Source of the DNA: Desulfuromonas sp. CSMB_57
Lineage (GTDB): Bacteria; Desulfobacterota; Desulfuromonadia; Desulfuromonadales; Syntrophotaleaceae
Direction: 5' to 3'
Assembly: GCF_020194955.2 (NCBI RefSeq)
Contig: NZ_JAFCIY020000022.1
Span: forward strand, 62,001 to 126,000
Length of the DNA stretch: 64,000 nt
Shown here piece by piece: positions 24,972 through 32,699 of this stretch. The position numbers and the translations under genes were made by a program. Every line of letters starts with the position of its first letter. Within the stretch, counting starts at the first letter, position 1. The notes under the pieces were generated by a model that ran no database searches, was not told where the DNA came from, and saw only the letters and a program-made list of their open reading frames with translations.

Positions 24972-25002
24972 GTTGACAGGAAGGTTCTTGTCAACGGATA
25001 GT
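24972..25002 (+). promoter_or_regulatory. Promoter overlapped by a palindrome, upstream of the PAS gene
   Basis: Inverted repeat GTTGACA-N10-TGTCAAC (24972-24995) whose left arm contains a consensus -35 TTGACA (24973-24978). An 18-nt spacer leads to GATAGT (24997-25002). A regulator binding here would block the promoter; its identity is unknown. Confidence 0.5.
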
Positions 25003-25049
25003 AAAACGCCGTTTGCCGGCTAATTAATCTTGAACCTGGGAGGAACAGT

Positions 25050-25391
25050 ATGAGCGATGTCAACACCGTATGGGACAACCTGAACACCGCCGTGATCGTA
25101 TCGGACCCTGATTTCAAAGTGACGTACGCCAATCAACGCGCGTACACGCTGTTCGACGAGTTGAAAATTGCCGGGTTGGAAGTGGGTAAAAACATGGCCG
25201 CCTGTCACAAGCCGGAAACCATGGTCAAGATGAAAGGCATCTACCAGGATTTCGCGGACAAGAAAATCAAGATCAACTACCTGACCATGGACGGCCCGGA
25301 AGGGACCCTGACCATCGTCAATGTGCCCTTCTATGTCGGCGATGTTCTGGGCGGCGTGGTGGAAATGGTTTTTGAAGGGTCCCTGGCCTGA
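25050..25391 (+). CDS. Stand-alone PAS-domain protein
   Basis: 113 residues that are essentially one PAS fold: NLNTAVIVSDPDFKVTYANQRA (N-terminal cap and first strands), ACHKPETMVKM, then GTLTIVNVPFYVGDVLGGVVEMVFE (C-terminal sheet). There is no output domain and no transmembrane segment. GGGAGGAACAGT precedes the ATG. It lies between nirBD and the convergent hcp gene and ends at a strong terminator. It might sense or carry a signal (heme, flavin or ligand) for another protein; the sequence does not say which. Confidence 0.85.
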   Translation: MSDVNTVWDNLNTAVIVSDPDFKVTYANQRAYTLFDELKIAGLEVGKNMAACHKPETMVKMKGIYQDFADKKIKINYLTMDGPEGTLTIVNVPFYVGDVLGGVVEMVFEGSLA

Positions 25392-25421
25392 AGCTGACCC
25401 CCGGCAAGGAGTTTTCAACGC

Positions 25422-25465
25422 AAAGGAACGGCCCGCCCCTTATTCGGGGCGGGCCGTTCCTTTTT
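25422..25465 (+). terminator. Strong intrinsic terminator after the PAS gene
   Basis: Perfect 18-bp stem (25422-25439 with 25446-25463), 6-nt loop TTATTC, ending in a run of five T. The AAAGG start of the stem gives some bidirectional character. Confidence 0.9.
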
Positions 25466-25513
25466 GGCCGTGGCGTGCCGGCACGAAGCCGCTATGGGCC
25501 GGATGACATGGGC

Positions 25514-25548
25514 AAAAAAAGCCGGCGGCAGGGTGACCTGCCGCCGGC
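25514..25548 (-). terminator. Strong intrinsic terminator of hcp
   Basis: Minus strand: 12-bp perfect stem GCCGGCGGCAGG / CCTGCCGCCGGC, 4-nt loop, followed by seven T (25520-25514). Confidence 0.92.
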
Positions 25549-25574
25549 GGTGTTGGATGTTGGAGTCTGTCCCC

Positions 25575-27242
25575 TTAGCCGAGGATGGCCTTGAGGTCTT
25601 CGGCCGGAGTGGAGATGGGGGCGATCTGGTAGTTCTCCACCAGGAAGTTGAGCACGTTGGGGGTCACGAAGGCCGGCAGGCTCGGACCCAGTTTGATGTT
25701 TTTGATGCCCAGGTGCAGCAGGGTCAGCAGGATGACCACCGCCTTCTGCTCGTACCAGGACAGGATCATGGACAGCGGCAGGTCGTTGACGCCGCACTCG
25801 AAGGCGCCCGCCAGGGCCACGGCGATCTGGATGGCGCTGTAGGCGTCGTTGCATTGGCCCACGTCCAGCAGCCGCGGGATGCCGCCGATATCGCCGAAGT
25901 CCAGCTTGTTGAAGCGGTATTTGCCGCAGGCCAATGTCAGGATGACGCAGTCCTTGGGCACCTGCTCGGCGAACTCGGTGTAGTAGTTGCGGCCCGGTTT
26001 GGCACCGTCGCAGCCGCCGATGAGGAAGAAGTGCTTGACCGCGCCGGCCTTGACCGCCTCGATGACCTTGTCGGCCACGCCCAGCACGGCATTGTGGCCG
26101 AAGCCGACCAGGATCTCCTGGCCCGGTGCTTCCGGCAGGTCGGGACAGGCCAGGGCGCGCTCGATGACTTCCGAGAAATCCCAGCCGTCGATGTGCCGGA
26201 CGTCCGGCCAGGCGGTGCAGCCCCAGGTGAACAGGCGGTCCTTGTAGGCCTCGGCCGGCTTCTGGATGCAGTTGGTGTTGAAGATGATGGCGCCGGGGAA
26301 CTGAGGCAGTTCCTTGGCCTGGTCCTGCCAGGCACCGCCGAAGTTGCCGACCAGGTGGGCATACTTCTTGAGGCCGGGGTAGCCGTGGGCCGGCAGCATT
26401 TCACCGTGGGTATAGATGTTGATGCCCTTGCCCTCGGTCTGCTTGAGGAGTTCCTCGAGCATCTTCAGGTCGTGGCCGGAAACCAGGATGCCCTTGCCGG
26501 CGCGGGTGCCGAGCTGGACCTTGGTGGGCACCGGATGGCCGTAGTGTTCGACATGGCCGGCGTTCAGCAGGCCCATGACGGTGAGGTTGTGCTTGCCGCA
26601 TTCCAGGGCCAGGTTGACGAAATCCATCAGGCCCAGGGACGGGTCGCAGGTGGCGGCCAGGGCGCGGTAGTAGAAATCGGTGACCTCGTCGTCGGTCTTG
26701 CCGAGGATCTGGGCGTGCTCGGAATAGGCCGCCATGCCCTTGAGGCCGTAGATGAGGATCTCGACGGCGGAGCGCACGTCGGCGTCGTCATGCAGTGTTT
26801 CGATGCCGTGTTCCTGGCCCTGCTTGACCAGGTCCCCGGCCGGTTTCCAGGCGGTGGGTCCGGCGGCGGCACTTTCGCCGCAACAGCCGAACAGAGCTTT
26901 CAGCTTGCCGAAGATGGAGGTGCTCGGCTCCTTGCCGCCGGCCTGGCGATACATTTCGCGAGCCTTTTCCTTCATCTGGTAGCACTGGCCGATGAGTTTC
27001 TCCAGCCGTGCCGGATCGAAGTCGACGTTGGTGACGGTGGCGAACAGCGCCTCGTACAGAAATTTGTCGAGTTCGGCATTCTTGGCGCCCATTTTACGAG
27101 CTTCGCTGGCATAGCAGGCGAGGCCGCGCAGTCCGTAAAGCAGGTTGTCCTGCAGGGCTGCGACATCCGGCAGTTTGCCGCAAACGCCGCTTACGGTGCA
27201 TCCGGTTCCCTTGGCAGCCTGTTCACATTGACGACAAAGCAT
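25575..27242 (-). CDS. hcp: Hybrid cluster protein (hydroxylamine reductase / NO reductase)
   Basis: 555 residues. The N terminus MLCRQCEQAAKGTGCTVSG puts four Cys at 3, 6, 15 and 21, the spacing of class I Hcp from strict anaerobes that binds a [4Fe-4S] cubane. Conserved hybrid-cluster residues are visible in ECGKHNL, NTNCIQKP, GCTAWPDVRH and VGQCNDAYSA. AAGGAGG lies 8 nt before the start. Hcp removes nitric oxide and hydroxylamine, by-products of nitrite reduction, in the cytoplasm. No Hcr reductase gene is adjacent. Its promoter carries an FNR/HcpR-type box like that of nirBD. Confidence 0.95.
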   Translation of the reverse strand: MLCRQCEQAAKGTGCTVSGVCGKLPDVAALQDNLLYGLRGLACYASEARKMGAKNAELDKFLYEALFATVTNVDFDPARLEKLIGQCYQMKEKAREMYRQAGGKEPSTSIFGKLKALFGCCGESAAAGPTAWKPAGDLVKQGQEHGIETLHDDADVRSAVEILIYGLKGMAAYSEHAQILGKTDDEVTDFYYRALAATCDPSLGLMDFVNLALECGKHNLTVMGLLNAGHVEHYGHPVPTKVQLGTRAGKGILVSGHDLKMLEELLKQTEGKGINIYTHGEMLPAHGYPGLKKYAHLVGNFGGAWQDQAKELPQFPGAIIFNTNCIQKPAEAYKDRLFTWGCTAWPDVRHIDGWDFSEVIERALACPDLPEAPGQEILVGFGHNAVLGVADKVIEAVKAGAVKHFFLIGGCDGAKPGRNYYTEFAEQVPKDCVILTLACGKYRFNKLDFGDIGGIPRLLDVGQCNDAYSAIQIAVALAGAFECGVNDLPLSMILSWYEQKAVVILLTLLHLGIKNIKLGPSLPAFVTPNVLNFLVENYQIAPISTPAEDLKAILG

Positions 27243-27288
27243 GATTTTCCTCCTTGAAGGTTGGTGGATGGTATGTTGCGTCGGGATC

Positions 27289-27337
27289 TGGTACGACCTT
27301 ACCCTGGATTGGCGGGTGGCTTCTTGACGGGAATCAA
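27289..27337 (-). promoter_or_regulatory. FNR/HcpR-type box and -10 of the hcp promoter
   Basis: Box TTGATTCCCGTCAA read on the minus strand (27337-27324, centre 27330.5): one FNR half (TTGAT) and one HcpR-like half (GTCAA). A -10 TAAGGT lies at 27301-27296, giving a start near 27289 and a box at -41.5. Same geometry as nirBD. Confidence 0.6.
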
Positions 27338-27398
27338 TTTTGGCCGTTTTTCATCCCTTGCCCGTACCAAGTTTATCAAAGTACGACGGATTGCAACC

Positions 27399-28115
27399 TC
27401 AGCCGCCCGATTCTTTCAGGCTGTGCCGGAGGGCTTCCAGCAGCGTGTCCTGAAAGGTCTGCCAGCTCTGCGGGTCGGACAAAGGATAGTTCTGGTTGAC
27501 TTCCAGTTCGATGCCGAGGTAGGCATCCGGGTCGAATTCCCTGCGCAGGGCGGTGACCAGGGCATCGGCGTTGCCGCGATAGGGGTAGTTTCGGCGCACC
27601 CGCAACCCGGGGGCGAGGCGTCCCAGGGTCGCCTGCAGAAGCGTGCAGAAGGCGCGCTCGACCGGCCGGGCCGGATCGTACAGCAGGCCGAGATCGGCAT
27701 TGCGGGCCACCCCGTGCCAAACCGGGGTGAAGGAGTGCACCGACAGATGCAGCACCCGGTGGCCGGCGGCACCGAGACGGGCGACGGTGGCCCGCGCCTC
27801 GTCCCAATAGGGGGTGTGGTAGCGCTGCAGCAATTCGGCCCGCTCCCCTGCCGGCAGGTTGCGGGTCAGTGCGGACCACAGGGTGCGGCTGCGGGGAGAG
27901 CGATTGGCGTCGAGGAGCAGGCGGGTGATGGTGGTGGCCAGCAACGGTGCAGCCAATTCTTGCGCCAGTTTCCGGGCCAGAGGCAGGATGCCGATATCGT
28001 ACCCGCGATGGCTGGCCAGCAGGGTCTGCGCGTCGGCGAACAGGGCCTGATAGGGAGCCGGTATCTGGTTGCCGGCGTGTTCGCAGCTGACAAACACTGC
28101 CCAGTGATCGGTCAT
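27399..28115 (-). CDS. N-formylglutamate amidohydrolase-family protein
   Basis: 238 residues from MTDHWAVFVSCEHAGNQIP. The N-terminal SCEHAGNQIP and RGYDIG stretches, a LSVHSFTPV in the middle and the GIELEVNQNY end match the N-formylglutamate amidohydrolase family, zinc-dependent hydrolases of the carboxypeptidase fold. AAGGA lies 8 nt upstream. The start overlaps the GCS2 ligase stop (ATGA), and it is the last gene of a four-gene operon. There are no histidine-degradation genes nearby, so in this setting it more likely cleaves an amide or peptide made by the two ligases than formylglutamate (inference). Confidence 0.85.
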   Translation of the reverse strand: MTDHWAVFVSCEHAGNQIPAPYQALFADAQTLLASHRGYDIGILPLARKLAQELAAPLLATTITRLLLDANRSPRSRTLWSALTRNLPAGERAELLQRYHTPYWDEARATVARLGAAGHRVLHLSVHSFTPVWHGVARNADLGLLYDPARPVERAFCTLLQATLGRLAPGLRVRRNYPYRGNADALVTALRREFDPDAYLGIELEVNQNYPLSDPQSWQTFQDTLLEALRHSLKESGG

Positions 28116-29428
28116 GGTTCGATCCTTGTTGGTGGTTGATGGTTGTTTTGCGCCGGGCCGGCCGGTTGTCGGAAGCTTTCGGACGGCGCTGGAAACAGGC
28201 GGTTGGTCGCCAGACAGGCGCACAATTCCCCATAAACGGACCGTAAGCCGGCCGGATCGGGATGTTCGCCGACGGCGTTCAGCAGTCGGCGGGCGAGGGG
28301 CCCCTGTTCCAGCATGACCCGCAACGGTTCCCGGACTTCCTGGAAGTCCTCGGGATGCTCCCCGTCCAGGGTGGCGACCAGATGCGACCAGAGTTCGCCG
28401 GCGGTGCCGGCAGAGGCGGGAAAGCCGAAGGCCGCCAGGTAGGCCGGATCGTCCAGGCGGGCCTGCTCACCCTGGTGAATGGTGCGCGCCAGCAGGGTCG
28501 CGAGGGGGGCGACGGGCCAGGCTTTTTGGACGGCCAGGGGTTGCCAGCGTTCTTCGACCAGGGCGCGCAGCACGGCCGCAACGGCCGTCAGGACGGCCTG
28601 GTCGGCGAGGGGACATTCCTGCACGTCGAGCAGCCGGATTTCGATGGTGCTGCGCTGGAATCGGGCAATGGCGCCGCGGGAGTTGAGCCATTCATGGCGC
28701 AGGAGCCTTTCCCCGTCGAAGGGCGCGATGGCGCGGTACATGGGTTGCAAGATCCGGCGGCGATAGTCCCGCCGGGTGAAAACCGCTTCGGGAATGATCG
28801 CGCCGGCGATGAGCGGCAGACGTTTCTGGTTCTGCTGGTAGACCAGCAGGCGCGTATCCAGGGCGGTGCTGAAACGCCCTTCGACAAAGGGCGAACTGGC
28901 CGCCAGGGCCGGCAGGATGGGTAACAACAAGCGCACGGCGGCATGCAGACGGCCGAATTCTTCATCCCCCGAAAAGGGTAGATTGAGATGGCAGCTCTGC
29001 AGATTGGTCCAGCCGTGACCGCGACAATCGAAAATCCGATGGTAGGCCTGATAAATTGCCTTGTCGCCATGGGGCCAAAGGCGGGCTTCGGTGTGAGGGG
29101 CCATCCAGGGATGCATGGCCGTCGGCATCAGGCAGGCATCCAGGCCGGCCAGTTCCCGGTTGACCTCGGTGACCGCGGCCCCGAACCGGCCGGCCAGTCC
29201 GTCCAGGGTGGCGACCGGGCCGTTGGTTTTCAACTCCAGGACATGCAATGCCAGTTCGTTGGACCAGCGCAGGGGGCCGCAGATCCGTTCCCTGGTGGGT
29301 CGGCCGCGGCGATCCGTGAGCAGGTGGTCGGCCAGCGGCAGGATCGCCAGGGTGTCGCGGCGCACGATCATATATTCCAGTTCAACGCCGAAGCCCTGAA
29401 AAAGATGTAGCGGCCGGGAACGGTTCAT
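28112..29428 (-). CDS. GCS2-family carboxylate-amine ligase
   Basis: 438 residues from MNRSRPLHLFQGFGVELEYM. The opening GVELEYMIV, the conserved HxNLP in QSCHLNLPFSGDE, SSPFVEGRF, and RSTIEIRLLDVQECP are hallmarks of the glutamate-cysteine ligase family 2 fold (glutamine-synthetase-like amidoligases). The ATG overlaps the stop of the ATP-grasp gene as ATGA, and the 3' end overlaps the amidohydrolase in the same way. It should join an amine to a carboxylate using ATP. The pairing with an ATP-grasp ligase argues against plain glutathione synthesis. Upstream extension of the frame is only a shadow of the ATP-grasp gene. Confidence 0.85.
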   Translation of the reverse strand: MNRSRPLHLFQGFGVELEYMIVRRDTLAILPLADHLLTDRRGRPTRERICGPLRWSNELALHVLELKTNGPVATLDGLAGRFGAAVTEVNRELAGLDACLMPTAMHPWMAPHTEARLWPHGDKAIYQAYHRIFDCRGHGWTNLQSCHLNLPFSGDEEFGRLHAAVRLLLPILPALAASSPFVEGRFSTALDTRLLVYQQNQKRLPLIAGAIIPEAVFTRRDYRRRILQPMYRAIAPFDGERLLRHEWLNSRGAIARFQRSTIEIRLLDVQECPLADQAVLTAVAAVLRALVEERWQPLAVQKAWPVAPLATLLARTIHQGEQARLDDPAYLAAFGFPASAGTAGELWSHLVATLDGEHPEDFQEVREPLRVMLEQGPLARRLLNAVGEHPDPAGLRSVYGELCACLATNRLFPAPSESFRQPAGPAQNNHQPPTRIEP

Positions 29429-30909
29429 CGTCTCGGTATCCCCTTTTGCTTTTCCACGCGCCGCATCAGGCCCTGCATGATGCGCAAGTAGAGTTCCTCC
29501 TGCAACACCGCATCCTCGATGCCGGCATCGATGTTGGGATTGTCGTTGATCTCCATCACCAGCACGCGCGCGCCGATCTGTTTCAGGTCCACCCCGTAGA
29601 GTCCGTTGCCGACCAGGTTGGCCGCCCGCAGGGCGGTGCCGATCACGGTCGCCGGCACCTGGGTGAGAGACACGGTGTCCGCCGGACCCTCGTCCTGCTT
29701 GCGGCCGTCGGCGGAACGCCGCAGAATTTGCCAGTGCCCCTCCGCCATGTGGTAGCGACAGGCAAACAGGGGCTTGCGGTCGAAGATGCCGATGCGCCAA
29801 TCGAAGGCGGTGGGCAGATATTGTTGTGCGAGGATCAGGTCCGAATGGTGAAGCAGGCGTCGCATCTGGCAGCCCAAGTCCTCGGGGCTGTCGACCCGGA
29901 CGACCCCGCGGGAAAAGGCGCTGTCCGGCTGTTTGAGAACGCAGGGCAGGCCCAGGGCATCCAGTACCGGCTGCAGCAGGGGGCGCTGCACAATCAGGGT
30001 CTGCGGCGTGGCGATGTGATGCCGCTGCAGAAGTTCCGCCAGAAACACCTTGTTGGTGCATTTGAGAATGGAATCGGGATCGTCGATCACCACCAGTCCT
30101 TCGGCGGCCGCCCGACGGGCGAAACGGTAGGTGTAATGATTGACGCTGGTGGTTTCGCGGATGAACAGGGCATCGAATTCCGCCAGCCGGCCGAAATCTT
30201 CCCGACCGATGCATTCGGCGGCGAAACCGACCTCTTCGGCGGCATGCAGGAATTGTCGCAGAGCTTTGCTGTTGGATGGAGGTTCGCTGGCGTCGGCATC
30301 CACCAGGATGGCGAGATCGAACCGTGCGCTGCTGCGGCGTGGGGCACGGGGTTCCAGCCCCTGGAAGTATTCCCGGGCCCGGGCGATGACGAAGTCGCGA
30401 TGCTCTTCGGGAATCTCGCTGGCGGCGATGGGGGCGAGATGCAGCAACCGCCACTTGCCGTGTCGGACGCTCCAGCCGAAGGAGGCGCGCAGGAAGGGCG
30501 CCGGAAACAGGCGGAACAACTGCTGGCTGAGGCGGTCATAGCGTTTGGCAAGGTTGCGTCCCAGGTAGATGCTGAGGTCGAATTCGGTGGAGCGGATGGG
30601 CTTGAGGCTGCTTTGGATCAGATCGTCCAGGTCGTCGGCGGCGATGCGGAGGATGCTGGAGGATTTGAGATCCTGGATGGCGGCCACCTTCGGCAGGGGT
30701 TTGTGGCCGCGGGCTTCAGCCAGCAGGGAGACGTAGTAGCCGAGGCTTTGGTAGCGGTAGGAGCGACACAGGTTGAAAACCCGCAGGCCACGTCGCTCAA
30801 TAAACCGCGACTCGTTCAGGTAGCGGCGGGCCGCCACCAGTTCCACGCCCTCTATCTGCAAAGGCCAGGCGCGCGGGTTGTCCACCACAATTATCGCATC
30901 AGTGTTCAT
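29425..30909 (-). CDS. RimK-like ATP-grasp ligase with N-terminal RLAN domain
   Basis: 494 residues from MNTDAIIVVDNPRAWPLQIEG. The N-terminal ~170 residues (RRYLNESRFIERRGLRVFNLCRSYRYQSLGYYVSLLAEARG and onward) match the RLAN domain found ahead of some RimK-like ligases. A pre-ATP-grasp region is followed by the ATP-grasp domain (about 290-490) with CVLKQPDSAFSRGVV and the Mg-binding MEINDNPNID. It overlaps the preceding peptidase gene by 11 nt. Family members add glutamate or other amino acids to a carboxyl group through an acyl-phosphate. The acceptor here is unknown. Confidence 0.88.
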   Translation of the reverse strand: MNTDAIIVVDNPRAWPLQIEGVELVAARRYLNESRFIERRGLRVFNLCRSYRYQSLGYYVSLLAEARGHKPLPKVAAIQDLKSSSILRIAADDLDDLIQSSLKPIRSTEFDLSIYLGRNLAKRYDRLSQQLFRLFPAPFLRASFGWSVRHGKWRLLHLAPIAASEIPEEHRDFVIARAREYFQGLEPRAPRRSSARFDLAILVDADASEPPSNSKALRQFLHAAEEVGFAAECIGREDFGRLAEFDALFIRETTSVNHYTYRFARRAAAEGLVVIDDPDSILKCTNKVFLAELLQRHHIATPQTLIVQRPLLQPVLDALGLPCVLKQPDSAFSRGVVRVDSPEDLGCQMRRLLHHSDLILAQQYLPTAFDWRIGIFDRKPLFACRYHMAEGHWQILRRSADGRKQDEGPADTVSLTQVPATVIGTALRAANLVGNGLYGVDLKQIGARVLVMEINDNPNIDAGIEDAVLQEELYLRIMQGLMRRVEKQKGIPRR

Positions 30910-31627
30910 GACCGACCTGTTTGCGGCGTGGTTGGAGGACGAGGAGGTTGGCGTCATAAGTCAGGACCCCAAGCAGAATGGAACACAGTACCCTCTCGAT
31001 GGGAACCTGGTAGATCTGCCCGGGAGCAACCGGATTGGGCAGCAGGGGATCCGCCACGGACATGAGGCGCTGGTCCTGATGATAGCCGCACAGCACCACG
31101 AAGTGTCCGGATGGTTCTCCGCGCAGGTCGTCGTAGTCGCAGTGCGGTCCGTGCTCACGTGGGGTTCGATACAGGTAGGTGGCGCTCAAACCGGTGATGA
31201 TGGGCACACCCTGTTTGACGTAGCGGCGGATCAGGCTCAGGGTCAGATCCTCCATGCGCAGCTCGCCGCCCAAGTCGAGAAATTTTAGATAGCCGGCCGT
31301 GGCGGCCTGCAGGCGGGGATCCTGTTTGAACTCCAGTTGGGCCTGCAATCGCTCCTTGAGGTCAGGTCCGCCGGGGCGCAGCCAAGTGGGATCGAACAGC
31401 TGCAGTTTATAGGTGTAAATCCGCGCCCGATAGCCGCGCTGCAGGGCGTGGCAGGCCAGCAATACCGCCAGGGTCCCGCCGCTGGCCAGCATCGGCACTT
31501 CCCGGATCACCCGGTCCAGGGGCAGATCATCTCCGAAAAAGCGATAAACAGCCTGCAGGCAGGTGGGGCCGCAGGTGGTGTCGTCCGGTTGCGGGGAAAT
31601 CTCAAAAGGCAGATGGACCTGGGCCAT
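30899..31627 (-). CDS. C39-like cysteine peptidase family protein
   Basis: 242 residues from MAQVHLPFEISPQPDDTTCG. The papain-fold triad is visible: Cys19 in TTCGPTCLQ, His in SGHFVVLCGY (about 188) and Asp in SVADPLL (about 204). There is no signal peptide, transporter or membrane segment, so it is a cytoplasmic stand-alone domain rather than a bacteriocin exporter. It is the first gene of the four-gene cluster, overlapping the ATP-grasp gene. It may trim or transfer the amide/peptide product of the two ligases (inference). The ribosome binding site is weak (CAGG). Confidence 0.82.
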   Translation of the reverse strand: MAQVHLPFEISPQPDDTTCGPTCLQAVYRFFGDDLPLDRVIREVPMLASGGTLAVLLACHALQRGYRARIYTYKLQLFDPTWLRPGGPDLKERLQAQLEFKQDPRLQAATAGYLKFLDLGGELRMEDLTLSLIRRYVKQGVPIITGLSATYLYRTPREHGPHCDYDDLRGEPSGHFVVLCGYHQDQRLMSVADPLLPNPVAPGQIYQVPIERVLCSILLGVLTYDANLLVLQPRRKQVGHEH

Positions 31628-31898
31628 GGTGTGGACCTGTGATCGGGCTTGTCCGAAAAGGTGATGGGGTGCTCCTGCCGCGGACCTTCTTTTTAGTGTA
31701 GCAAATCCGCCGCAGCTTCGCCGGGCCGGGGCGCAAAACGGGCGGCTGGTGGATCCGCCAGCGGCTGTCCGAGGGGAAATCATGCGCTGTGGCTTTCGTC
31801 CTGGCGCGGATTCTGTTAGAGTACCCGGCAGGGGATGACTCTGGGGGTGCCCAAACAATGCGGGACCGGTCTGAGTCCGGATGGAAAGGATTGGATGG

Positions 31899-32672
31899 AT
31901 GTTGAGATGGTGTGGCGTGTTGGTGGGATTGATGCTGTTGGGGGGGTGTGCGGGCTCCGGCGACCAGATGCGCCGCTTGAGTACCGAGAATGAGCGACTG
32001 CAGACCGAGCTCGCTTTGGCCCGCGGCAATATTCAGGAACTGCACCAGGAAAGATCCGCTTTGCAGGACAAGGTGGCCTCCTTGACCCGCCTGTCGAGCA
32101 CCCTGGAACGGGAAAAGTCCATCCGCGTCGAAGAAACCGGCAAGTTGCGCCGCACCATGCGGACGTTTGTCAAGGAACAGCTGGATGTGCTGCGGATCTT
32201 TTCTCAGAACGAGGATTTTTTCGACTATCTGGGGGCGGAACTCGTCAATCGTGAGTTCAGCGGCAAGGACGCGTTGGTGCTCATCGATGGGGCGCACCGT
32301 CTGCCGGCGCGGGGAACCTTGCTGGGGGTGAGGGGATTTTTCATCACGCCCTGCCGGTTTCGGTTGCTGATACTGCGGGGGACGGGCTCCCAGTGGCGCG
32401 TGGCCGGGGAGTCACCGCAGTTGGAGGTGCGACAAATCGGCTCGCGGCAGGTCGACCTCGAGGTTCCGTTACCCGTCGAAGCGGGCGACGTACTGGCCTA
32501 TGCCTTCAGTACCCCGGTCGGGGTTCCCTATGACGAGGGAACGGGCGGCACCATCGCCGTGGATGTCGGTAACGCGAATCTGAAGGCCGGGCGCCTGTTG
32601 GAGGTGACGGTGCCGACCGCCACCCGCGGGGCCCGGGCCTATTCCATCGGTGCCTATGGTTTGTTTGACTGA
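31899..32672 (+). CDS. Coiled-coil lipoprotein of unknown function
   Basis: 257 residues. The start at 31899 is preferred because AAGGA lies 8 nt before it; an ATG six codons upstream has no ribosome binding site. A signal peptide MLRWCGVLVGLMLLGGC with lipobox LGGC is followed by a charged coiled coil (about 25-90) and a predicted beta-rich domain (about 120-257). No known domain was recognised. It is divergent from the amidoligase cluster, with about 270 bp between them. Predicted anchored to a membrane and facing the periplasm. Confidence 0.75.
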   Translation: MLRWCGVLVGLMLLGGCAGSGDQMRRLSTENERLQTELALARGNIQELHQERSALQDKVASLTRLSSTLEREKSIRVEETGKLRRTMRTFVKEQLDVLRIFSQNEDFFDYLGAELVNREFSGKDALVLIDGAHRLPARGTLLGVRGFFITPCRFRLLILRGTGSQWRVAGESPQLEVRQIGSRQVDLEVPLPVEAGDVLAYAFSTPVGVPYDEGTGGTIAVDVGNANLKAGRLLEVTVPTATRGARAYSIGAYGLFD

Positions 32673-32699
32673 CCCCAAACAATTAATCGCATCAGGTAT

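Noticed and set aside
29429-30454. Upstream extension of the GCS2 reading frame
   Set aside because: It only shadows the ATP-grasp gene in another frame; the family N terminus MNRSRPLHLFQGFGVELEY begins at 29428.
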